From the NCBI RefSeq assembly GCF_052324685.1, contig NC_135211.1, forward strand, positions 11,336,414 to 11,400,413: DNA of 64,000 bases, in the 5' to 3' direction. The translations under genes and the position numbers were made by a program. Positions 25,020 through 40,799 of the stretch are shown in pieces; positions within the stretch are counted from its first letter, which is position 1; the number at the start of each line of letters is the position of its first letter. Under the pieces are notes generated by a model. It was given only the letters and a program-made list of their open reading frames with translations. It made no database searches and had not been told where the DNA came from. Source of the DNA: Brachyhypopomus gauderio (Eukaryota; Chordata; Actinopteri; Gymnotiformes; Hypopomidae).

Positions 25020-28000
25020 GTCCGTAAATTAAATAAAAGCTCTTTGATTTAAAACAAGTTTTTCTGAGGTACCGGCTGACAACTAAACTCAAACTTAGAA
25101 GGTGGTTTAAATTTCTGTAAAAAAAAGAATGTAAAAGAAACACATTCATACAATGGCGTGCTCCTGCCAGACTTCCCTAAGGTGTACAGCTCTCACATGT
25201 CCGGCGGATACACGTTCACACTCATATATGGTTCCTGATAATTACGGGGCTAGGGGGTCGGGAAGGATCCACGTTTTCAGCGCCTAATCGGAATAGAAAT
25301 GCTCGTTGTTATAGCATAGACCTGGAATATAACAACAGATACGAAAGGTGGCAAAGCACTACAGTTGCTGCAGTTTTAAATTTAAACAAGTATTGTTTAA
25401 CTATGTTATTGAACAATATGTTATTGACATAGTAGCTATAACCTGTTCCCATTGTTAATTAATTGTTAAATTGTTAATTGGAATAAACTTTTTTCTGAAT
25501 AAAATAAAGTGAAGCACTTGTTTAAGGTGTTTTATGATTACAGCAAACTCAATTTAGGCTTGTTCTTAGTTCTTAGCTGCTGACGTTGTTTGTGCATAAT
25601 GAAAACGATATAGTAAAACATTCTTTTTGTATGCTTTCCAGGTGTGCACCCAAGCAGATTAAATTTAGTTTATTCTCATCTCACCATTTTGCAAAAAGAT
25701 AAGCATTGCAAATGCAATTAATACATTATGTAACAAGATTTTTAAAACTAAGGAAAAAAATGATTCGAGCAAAACGTTCGTGCATGGTAAATTACATATT
25801 TTAGTTTTGTTCGTTGTACGTTCCTTTGTGTGCACTTCTTCTTAATCTTCGTCATCACCTAGCGTTAGTTTACAGCCCAATAGTGCTAAAGTCAATATGC
25901 TCTGTCTAAAGATTTACAAACACATTTTATTTACTTCTGAGTACAATCCTTCCTTAAAGGGTTTGCGCAGATATCACAGATAATATTAATATTATATAAA
26001 GACATTTATATTTAACGTGCATTATTTTACTTTGTTTTTTACTTTTAATTGAACAATTGATTTAAACCATTAAGACTGTTAATTAAAAAATGCATGTGCT
26101 CCTCTTCTTTTGAAAGGTGTGTAAAAGGTTAATTGGAGATATTTGTTTTGATTCAGCTCACGTGTATAAAGTAGCCTATATTGGCTCATAAAATCAGTAT
26201 TGAATGATTTTAACAATTTTCAGGGATTTCAGAAGAAACGTTATTGCTACTTATAAGTCTGGAAAGAGCTATTAAAAATCTTTAAATTAATTATTCCTGT
26301 TTATTACAATAAAATCAGCGCCTCTTTTACTTGTGCGTCCTATGATCTCTGCAAACACGTAACAGCAAAACAGCTAAGGATTCATGGCACTTATAAATCC
26401 TTGATTTGCAGTTAAATTGCCATCATTATCAACATAATTGATCATATCTAATGCTGAGGTACTGATAATTTCCTGTCATTTTAGTTAGTCAAGAATATTC
26501 ACTCTAAATTATAAATTGCAATGTTTTGGTCAGTGACAAAAACTATTTTGTGTTGAATATGTGGAACCACATAGGCTCATACTAGCTGGACACCAGAAAC
26601 TAAATAACTCCATGGAGTGCAGCAAGCAACCATCTAATTGGACAGTCGGGACAGGTAACAGGAAGACAGGAGGATAAGGCACAGGGCTATACCACAGACT
26701 CTGTTGTAACATGGTCAGATAGGCCTACCTGTGAACGATGATGGGTGTTCTTTAGTAATAGCAGGTTGTCCATCATCACATTTCTATGAGTTACTATCAT
26801 ACTAAGCTAATATTAAAATAATTTCCAGTGGTGAGTGATTGGTTTCAAATAGTCTTGATTAAAGTTCGGCAAATGTTTTAGTCAACATAGTGTAAAATGT
26901 TTTTAGGGAAAGGTCATAGTTGCTATGCTGTTAATTCAATTAAGCGTGTCTGTTAAATGTGAATCAAAATGGGTTTTTTACTAGCTAATTAAGCTTTGAA
27001 TTAATTAATCTTATCTAATTAAGACTCTGAATTGACTGTTAACTCTAAACAGACTGAAATCAGTCGGTTTTTTTGTCAGGAGAAAATGTTGGCAGAGATT
27101 TTGTATTTCTATCTGGCTCAGACTAAATTCTTATTGCCAGTACATGAGGAATTTACCAAGCAAAAGCCCACAGTGTGCTTGCCTTAAGAGACGTCCATCT
27201 GTTTAATCAGTCCCTGACAGAAGCAGTCATTCTCCAGTAACACGATGCTAAGCCTGCCTTATAACTCTCTTACTAATGCATTCTTTCCTTTATAGCACTG
27301 AGGCGTAACACTCTTCTGTTTCTTCCACTACTGAGGCCATTTTTTGGCATGCAGACGGCATGTGGCACTACTGCAGAGACCAATGGTGGGCATCCACCTG
27401 GGCTGGCATCTTTTACCCAGAAGCCTCACTTAGACATGTAAGAGACATGTAGTTGAAGGATCACATACCGTAAAAGCAAAGGGACCATCTCAGTTCCATT
27501 CTCCCAATGTTATCCATGCAGCAGATTATCATTGACCCTCTAGGCATCTATTGTGAAGTTTGGTTGTGCAGAGACTGTGGCCTATTTATGTATAGCACGT
27601 ATACCGATGTATGTAAATGCAGTTTGAATGATCTTATTCTGAGCACATAAACTCTGCAACACTGGAAACTTTTCTGCCATGAATAGACAATGACTAAACC
27701 CTGCTGTATTCTGTGATATGCAGTAGTGTCTTCGCCTGTATGCAGAGATGTGTTCCTAAACTCATTTCCAGAGAATGAGAAATCACACCCTATTAGAATA
27801 AGGTACAATTAAGATTTCTGTGGACAGCTTCCTGTATGTAAATGATGCGCACACACACATACACACACACAAATACACATAAAAGCATTATGCATTATCC
27901 AGATGGCTTTTTCTTTTGAAGCCACTGCACCAAAACCCAAAAACGCCTCTCCCTCTCTGAAAACTTCTCTTGTACCCCCCCCCCCCCCCCCCAAACGACT

Positions 28001-30628
28001 TTGCAGCAGTGAACGGAGCTAAAACCTGTAATGGTTACCATGGAAACAGTCCAGTCAGGCAACAGCGTGTCTCTTATCTGGTGTGCATGGGGTACATGCA
28101 GAGTGCCTCTCTTACCACAAACAGCCAGCCCTACAGATCCAGACTACATACATAGACTGTGACTGTTTGATGGTGTACAATTTTGTCATTGCTTTATCTT
28201 ACACAGAACTAATAAATCATCTTTCTGATGTGCCCTTTAATTCATAAATGTTATTGTCTTTACTGACAATAACAGACACATTCAGGCATACTTAAAATAT
28301 GAAACAAGAGCTGTTAATGTCTTGCTTTCTGCATCCATGACAAATCAAATGAAGTCCAGAATGCTGAATTAAGGTTTATAAGACTTTAGTTCTTTGAGCT
28401 TAAGCAGTTCAGCGGGTGAAGTGCCTTGCAAACATTGCGTCATATCCTGTGGCCACCGTGCTTTACAGAATGAAACCTCGGAATCCCAGAAACTTTCCAC
28501 CAATTACTTTGGAAACCACCAAAAACGTCCCTCCTGGCTGCGCTGCGGCCCTTCGCCCAGCAGGCGTTTCCATGCGCACAAGTCCTCCTCGGTGGGGACG
28601 TCCCCACGCGTCCCTGCCAGGGAAGCCCCTCACGCCAAACCAAAACAGCATGCAGCGAAATGCAAATTTCACTGGGTATCTCAATATTTGCATGTCTCTA
28701 ACACAGGGCACCAATGGGATGGGAAGGCAGGCAGTGGAGGAGCAACTTCCCCACAGCGTTATATAAGTAGCTTCTGATGAGAGATAATACTGTTCTTATC
28801 TTGATCTTCACGCCTCAGTATTCCCAAATTGTCATTTCCAGAATACACAAACAGAATGCAAATACTCCTTGCACCCAAATGACCACAGAATACCCTTTTG
28901 CCTCCAAGCAAGATCCTTTTTAATATATATAGCAACAGCACTATGTGCAGCTCATGCCAGGTTCTGCTTTCGTGTAGTGAAACAGTTTCACGGATGAGCT
29001 GCTAAACGGCCTTCGAGGGTCAAATCGTGCTCAAGCCTTCCACTCGCGCACGAGCCCGACGGACCGAGAGCTGAGCCACGTGTCTTTGTGCAAAGACCCG
29101 TCCCCGTGATTCCTACAGCGTGCAAAAGCCACAGCGCTGCAAGACGCGGCGTGGTGCGACTACTGCTAAAAACAGCACGAGCGCTGCTGCAGACGGGGAG
29201 ACGAAAGGCGCCCTCCTCCCAAACAGCACCACCCGCTCCCGCTGGCCCTACAGCACAGCCCTCCATGATGCTGCACACAAGGTGCCTCTGTTGCCATGGC
29301 AGCCCCTCCAGTCCGTGTGTTTGGAATGACTGTTGAGCCCAGACTGGTAGGAGTGGCGGTCCCCGAGAAGCTTCACGACAGTGCACTCTTATGGCTTTTG
29401 CGGTTGATATTTTCCCTGACATGCCATGTGATTTCTGCAATCTCAGTAGACCCGCTTTAAAACGCCTCGCACTGACAAAGGCTTGTCCCATACCATGAAT
29501 CATTCAAAACACGCGGCAGCTACGGAAATGTCACGTCCCCTGGATTTATACACATGCAGATTAAACCAGACCAAACAGGGCATTAGAGAGAGGGAGAGAG
29601 AGAGAGAGAGAGAGAGAAGCATTTGTGACAAAAATGTCTGCTTTTTCTGTTTCTCAAAATCTTTAATATTACAGATATTCCCGTAGAAATGTTCTGTGAA
29701 GTAAACACAACATTAGCCATTATATCAAGAAGATTCTCTTGAGGTCTTGAGGTTCATCATGCATGACTAAAGTACGTCACTAGTATGAAAAAAAGCCCTG
29801 TAAACATGAACACCAAATATTAATAAAACTGTGCAAGTGAAGAGAGCACAGAAATCCATATTTCTGTCATGGATATTTGGCACACCTACAGTAAATATGT
29901 AGTACAATAGTAATGCAACAGAAATGTTTCCATTTTTTAACTCCACACACCTGATCTTACCCATATCATCTTAGAAACATCAAATACATGTATGAAATTA
30001 CCATAAAGGAGGGGGTAGACCATGGTAATCCCTTAGTTGAGCTACATCCAAAAAACATAAATCAAAAGGAAAATCTCTATCGTTTTTCTCTGCCATTCTC
30101 TATAAAATATCTGCTCAGACCTCCAACACTGCAAAAGAAATGTATCCAAAGATTTAATAAATAGCCTTTCATCTTAAATACATTGTGAATCCCTTTTGAA
30201 ATTCACTGTGGAAGAGAAGTCGACATTGCAATTTTACCATTAACATCATCAGCCACAGTTAGTAACTCAGCTAACTGTGTATCATGTTACAGCAAGGGGG
30301 CGGGGTGTACTGGTTTGATGTTAATGGTATAATTTGCTCAGTCTCTCTAATTGCTTCGTTATATCCCAGTAGCACAGGGCCAGGCTCATTTACAAGACCA
30401 GCTTCTGTCATTGCACATAGCTCGGGTGGAGTTTGGAAAACACGGTATTCCTTCACGTCCTCCAGATTTCCCACATACGCCCACTGCAATGTCCTTCAGC
30501 AATCCCTGTTTAATGGAGATAGGGAGTTGGAGAGCAAGTGTGAAGTGCTTTGTTGCCTGATGGGAGAGAGTGCTTCTTTACAATGTCTTTGGGTATACAC
30601 ATCAAATGTTAAGTGTCTTTGGATCCAT
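25020..30628. other. Intergenic region, no gene recognised
   Basis: Upstream sequence of ddx19 and downstream sequence of the camk2n1-like gene. It is AT-rich to 28.4 kb, then GC-richer at 28.4-29.5 kb, where open frames occur on both strands; none resembles a known protein or has a splice context I trust. It holds a poly-C run (27975-27992), a CA run (27848-27878) and a GA run (29587-29617). Part of the right side may be a long camk2n1 3' UTR. Confidence 0.6.
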
Positions 30629-33752
<3,124 letters not shown>

Positions 33753-34442
33753 TCAGTTCTTGAGGCATCGTCTGACAGAGCTGTAGATGGTCTGGTCGAT
33801 CCACCTGCGGAACCTGGACACAGCGGTGTACACTCCCGGAAACATGGAGTCTCCGCACCTGTTGCCCCAGGAGACCAAGCCGTAGACCCGCCCGTTACAC
33901 TCCAGCGGAACACCTGAGTCCTCCTGGAATACACAGACATAACAAAGGCATCGTGGGTAAAGAAACAGGGTCAGGCTAGGATGCGTAGTGGAAAGGGCGT
34001 CTCGAGGGTCGTTGCACTGTAGTCGGCAGCGTGATACTCGACCTGGCATGTGTCTTTGACTCCAGTACTGTCCCCAGCGCAGATCATGTTGGACGTAATA
34101 TTCCCATTAAAGGACTTGCTGCCATTACACTTGGCTGTGGAGATGATGGGCAGGTTGATGGTGTGGAGGGCAAGGGGCATCTTACCCTCACCAGGGCTGG
34201 TGGAGCCCCACCCTGACACCCAGCACACCTGCCCAGGTAGCATACCGGTGTTCTGTTTGGGGAGGGGTGCCAGGGAGACATATTTGCTGAGCTCTATGGG
34301 GGCCCGAAGCTAAGACACACACAGAAAGGAAACAGAGATGACAAATGGGCTTGTTCTTGCTACTTTAATCGATGAATAAGGTAATATTTACAGTTACAAT
34401 TAAGTGATACATGTGTTTAGAATGATATAAAAAGGGCTTATT

Positions 34443-34509
<67 letters not shown>

Positions 34510-36770
34510 TGCTGTCAATTCCAGGTGCCGCGATTAAAAGTCCTCACCAGGATTTTGCTCAAGCTTGCTAAATCTAGGTAAAATTAGTGGAATCAACACA
34601 ATCCAGGAAGCCTGAGCAAAATCCTGGTGAGGACTTTTAATCGTGGCACCTGGAATTGACAGCACTAATATATATTTCACATGTATGAAGACCAATGAAA
34701 TGCCTTGAAATGCCTTGATTTGCTGTAAATGTAATATTTTTTGTATTTAACCAAAAACAAATCTAAGCTTAGACTCCATTTTCAGAATGGCTTTACCTTA
34801 ATAAGCATGATGTCAGCGTTGCTGGAGCTCTTGTCATAGTGTGGGTGAGGAATGAGAGACTGGGGTTTAGAATACTGCTCCGTGCCTTCATACACACCCA
34901 GTGTGTGGTCTCCAGCCACTATCATCATGTGGTCCACCCTGAGATTCAGACATGTCCATCTCAGTAGATGAAAAATGAGCATCATGTCACACAAATTCAA
35001 TTTAGTTCAGACACAGATGAACCTTTACCTAACAACCTCCCTTTACCTAACAACCTCCCTTTACCTAACAACCTCCCTTTACCCAACAACCTCCCTTTAC
35101 CCAACAACCTCCCTTTACCTAACAACCTCCCTTTACCTAAGTGATCTGGTATGATCACTTAACTTATAGGCATAATCTTACATATATAGTCTCATAGTCT
35201 TACAGAGAATCCTTTAATCTAGAGCTCAATTAGCTCAATCCGTTTCTCACAAGTGAATCATAAGGTTCTGCAACACTAGAAGTATTTGTCTTTATTTAAT
35301 TGATTTTCACCCACAATATCTGCACTTTTTTCTGTCATATTTATGCAGCAACTGTGTTGTACTGAAGCATCAGGCACTGACGCTGTGCTGGCGCCCTTCA
35401 GAGGGACAGTGTGGGGTGGGTCCCAGTCAAAGGGAGGGATTCATAACGGTAGATAAGCATGTAGCCATACAGTGAGACACAGCACTGACAAGTCAAGGTC
35501 AGCCTCCTTGTGGTGTGTCTGTGTGCTCTGCTGTCTGGTTACGGCTTCGCTAACAGACCGAGTGTCTTTGCCCCACTTGTCATTCACTCAAACACCCCAA
35601 CTTTATTTAGCAGATTTCATAACATAAAGAAGAGCAAAATGAAACCACATCATCCAGTGGCGTTTCAATGCATTTGTAGTTACATTTAATGATAAAAGAA
35701 ACTCTAAACTATATTTGCATCATGAATGAGAATGTAAGCGATCATGATGCATAAAGTCTCGCCAGCAGAGATGCTATAAATGCACGTATGCTGGTATCTA
35801 TAACAAACACCTGTATGTGATACATGATGGTGGTGACAAATGCAGAACCCCTTTCCCAAATAGAACATCAAAAGTCAATTATCGACCACGTAAGACCCTA
35901 CTCCCCCTAAGAATGATTCTATAGGCCAAGATGCACTGACCATGAGCTGGTCACGCACTGACCAAATGTTTTCATAGACCCCAATCAGCCTTAACACAGT
36001 TAGCTCTTACAAAATATAAGAACAGCACACAGAGAAAGTGAAATAAAAGCAGACACACCCTATATTACAGCGTGCGGCAGTGAGCACCCAGGACCGGTGC
36101 ACCAGGGAGCCGCCACAGAAATGCTGGGCTCTGGAGGTTTGCAAAGACACCGTATATTTGAATGAATTTGCCGTAGCCGCATAGCTGCCAATTATACGGC
36201 TCTGGATGAAATCTTCACCTGCTAGGAGAAATGGACAGATTGCTCAAGGTATGACGAAAGACCTGCTGGTGGCAGATAAAGAAGAATATATAGGTACAAC
36301 CACATTTCTGGCTGTTGGCTGTCAAGAAGCGTGATTATGGAAATGGATGAAGTACAAAACACATTGACAGACAGGTTGTTACTCCTCTGTGGGGACTGAA
36401 AACTTCAAAATGTGTCTGGCCCACAGAGGTCATCTCTGAACCTGTGTCCTAAACAGCTTGGAACCTTTGGGAGAGCACCTATCTGAACACCTAATCCAAA
36501 CCTAATCTGTTATTGTGCAGACAGGAAGATCATAAAAATGAAAATTTAAGTCCAAGAAACATAAACAGCTAAAAATTATTTATGCATATATTTATATAAT
36601 GAGGAGCCCAACATTCAAGCATTGACAAGGTCAGAGCATTTTAAGTTGATAATGAAAAAAAACTGCACCAGGTCAACTGTACTAGTTTTAAAATGATCAG
36701 AAATATACTCACAGTTGGCCAGAAACACAGTCAAAACCACCAAGAACCAAGACAGTATATATGTTGCCAT
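33753..36770 (-). CDS. Trypsin-like S1 serine protease homologue lacking the catalytic His, 5 exons, frame intact
   Basis: Exons in transcript order: 36770-36713, 36221-36059 (or starting at 36218), 34938-34797, 34309-34043, 33923-33753. They sum to 801 nt, 266 aa, with no stop or frameshift. [19 protein letters not shown] is a signal peptide, and the activation-type site is SR|IIGS. The S1 fold is clear: [60 protein letters not shown]. Key positions are altered. The catalytic His57 of TAAHC is Arg70 (TAARC), Gly193 is Glu211 and Gly197 is Val215 (EDSGVP for GDSGGP). Asp102 (NADIM), Ser195 and the trypsin-type Asp189 (KDTC) remain. Loss of the His and of the oxyanion-hole glycine should abolish proteolysis. 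It is either a young pseudogene with an open frame or a secreted pseudoprotease. The gene is head-to-head with the trypsin at 38.8 kb. Confidence 0.8.
34446..34506. repeat. (AT)n microsatellite
   Basis: About 60 bp of pure AT in an intron of the trypsin-like homologue, directly abutting the hairpin element at 34505-34669. Confidence 0.95.
34505..34669. mobile_element. Foldback MITE-like element with 57-bp inverted arms
   Basis: The left arm 34505-34561 and right arm 34613-34669 are reverse complements with one mismatch (GTGCCGCGATT against GTGCCACGATT), separated by 51 bp. Both ends read ATTAGTGCTGTCAATTCCAG, and the flanks are TA-rich, so TA target duplication is plausible but hidden by the (AT)n run. 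There is no coding capacity. It lies in the intron between exons 3 and 4 of the trypsin-like homologue. Confidence 0.85.
35025..35140. repeat. Minisatellite, unit about 19 bp, about 6 copies
   Basis: Repeats of CCTTTACCTAACAACCTCC with a C/T variant (ACCCAAC) in two copies. It lies in an intron of the trypsin-like homologue. Confidence 0.95.
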
Positions 36771-38517
36771 GATGCGGATGGTGAATGCAGGAAAACATCA
36801 AAAGTTAGCACAGATAAACCTTCTCTAAACCCCTCCTCATCTCTGAGAGAAAACTGCATTGGTGACCATCCTCCAGTGTCTGATGTCAGGCAGCCCAACA
36901 GAAAACTATTCACAGTTCACAAGAAGTCACATTTGGCTCCCTTCTCCTCCAACTCTCCAGCAGGACATAACTCGTACATTGTTAGCCTGGTATGAAACAT
37001 GATACTTAATACCAAAATGAAAGAACTATGTAGGGGACATTTTTCAGAAAGCATCTTTTCAGGACACATTGACATGAAAATCAGACAGCATACACTGAAA
37101 AAGACAAACCGACATACAATATGTAATCCTGTCCAAAAGACATTCTAAAGCATGACAAGGTAGTTTGGTTGTTTCTTGAATGTGCAGTGATGTTGTGCAT
37201 TCACATACACTCCACATCTAAAAGAGAAGGGAGAACTGTAGGGGCATGTGGACATGCAGATTGGGGGAGAATTATGGGGACATGACTGCAGTGGGGAGAT
37301 TACAGGGAGAAGGGGATTACAGGGGTATGGCTACAGTGAGGTGGATTAGAGGGGGTGGATACAGTTAAGGGGATTACAGAAATGTGTGTACAGTGGGGAT
37401 TACAGGGGGATGGGTACAGTGAGGGGGATTACAGAGATGTGTGTACAGTGGGGAGACTGCAGGGTCATTGGTGCAGTGGTGGGATTTCAGGAGCATGTGT
37501 GCGATAGTGGGATTACAGGAGCATGTGTGCGATAGTGGGATTACAGGAGCATGTGTGCGATAGTGGGATTACAGGGGCATGTGTGCGATAGTGGGATTAC
37601 AGGGGCATGTGTGCGATGGTGGGATTACAGTGGCATGAGGGCGGTGGTGGGATTACAGTGGCATGTGTGCGGTGGTGGGATTACAGGGGCATGTGTGCGG
37701 TGGTGGGATTACAGGGGCATGTGTGCGGTTGTGGGATTACAGGGGCATGTGTGCGGTGGTGGGATTAGAGGGTCGTGTGTGCGGTGGTGGGTTTAGACGG
37801 GCATGTGTGCGGTGGTGGGATTAGAGGGTCATGTGTGCGGTGGTGGGATTACAGGGGCATGTGTGCGGTGGTGGGATTAAGGGGCATGTGTGCGGTGGTG
37901 GGATTAAGGGGCATGTGTGCGGTGGTGGGATTACAGGAATGTGGGGTTCTGTAAGGGCATGTGTGCATTCGGTAGATTGCATGGGGTACGTATGCAGTGG
38001 GGATAGGGACAAAATGCAGAGCGAGTTTTAGCCACTCAGGCAAGGAAAAGGTCACCTCTGCAATGACCTCTAGGACTATTGGCTGAGGATCACTTAGAAG
38101 ACGCTGGTTAAATGAAATTTTATTGGTGCTGCTGAAATCATAGATCAGAAAAGTATTACTTTTAAGGAAATACTTCGTGTTAAATTCTGTAAAAGAAATG
38201 TTATAACTGTAGAAAAAACAGACTTCATGTGGGTTTATATTTGAGTCTAATCTCAGTGAAACACCACTCCTTTCACTTTGACCTATACAGGTCTGCCAAA
38301 TGATGTCTGCCAAATTACTGTATTGGATTTTATTCTGCGTTTTAATTTCTCATCCAACTCCAGGACACATTCCAGCGTTATTGAAAGAGCCCGCTCCTAT
38401 TAAACTACTGAAATCTGCTGGGCAGGGCCAAACAGTTCCTCATTTTCATCTCTGTCTGGGTTGAAGAAACAATAGAGAAAACAAGCGGTCTTACCTAAGG
38501 GACAGATGTGATTACAC
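36771..38517. promoter_or_regulatory. Divergent spacer between the trypsin-like homologue and trypsin A
   Basis: Shared upstream region of two head-to-head secreted protease genes. About 700 bp of it (37255-37945) is a G-rich minisatellite. The last 150 bp before the trypsin A TATA box are closely matched by the sequence before the TATA box of trypsin B, which suggests conserved promoter content. No further motif was assigned with confidence. Confidence 0.6.
37255..37945. repeat. Large minisatellite, unit about 27 bp, more than 15 copies
   Basis: The core unit is GGGGCATGTGTGCGGTGGTG followed by GGATTACA, most regular from about 37490 to 37930. Looser related units (GTACAGTGGGGATTACAGGG) extend leftward. 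Open frames across it are by-products of the repeat. Confidence 0.95.
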
Positions 38518-38600
38518 TATAAAAGCAGATCCATGTTTCCCAGCGTCTCCAATGCAGGAGCACCTGTTCGATTATTACACATCTGACCTGCACTTGCCAA
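38518..38600 (+). promoter_or_regulatory. TATA box and non-coding exon 1 of trypsin A
   Basis: TATAAAA at 38518-38524 is followed by a short first exon ending at a donor (GCCAA|GTGAGT) after 38600. The equivalent block at 44376-44461 before trypsin B is about 90 percent alike. Exon 1 contains an ATG at 38552 that, after splicing, is in frame with the main start at 38844 and would add 19 residues (MQEHLFDYYTSDLHLPIFN). The matching ATG of trypsin B is out of frame, so I treat this part as 5' UTR. Confidence 0.75.
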
Positions 38601-38843
38601 GTGAGTACCATTATTGTAATGGTTATTTTTCTCCTTTTATGATGGAAATTTAAATAACAAAAACAAAACGGTATGTTGGTATACATGAATCGGTGAACCC
38701 TGACCCCTTCATACGTTTGAGACTTTCTAAGCCTTTATGATACAGTGAAGTCGTCATAAAGTGGGAGCGTCCATAGATTTGAATACACTATTTGAAGATT
38801 TGAAGACATTTGAAATATTTACTACTTTGTTTCAGTTTTTAAC

Positions 38844-40799
<1,956 letters not shown>

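Noticed and set aside
28988-29503. 171-codon open frame on the minus strand, with overlapping open frames at 28394-28777
   Set aside because: GC-rich sequence opens several frames on both strands at once. The translation has no recognisable domain, and no conserved exon context is visible.
37470-37945. Regular direct repeats resembling a CRISPR array
   Set aside because: The units are contiguous 27-bp copies with no unique spacers, and the DNA is vertebrate. It is a minisatellite.
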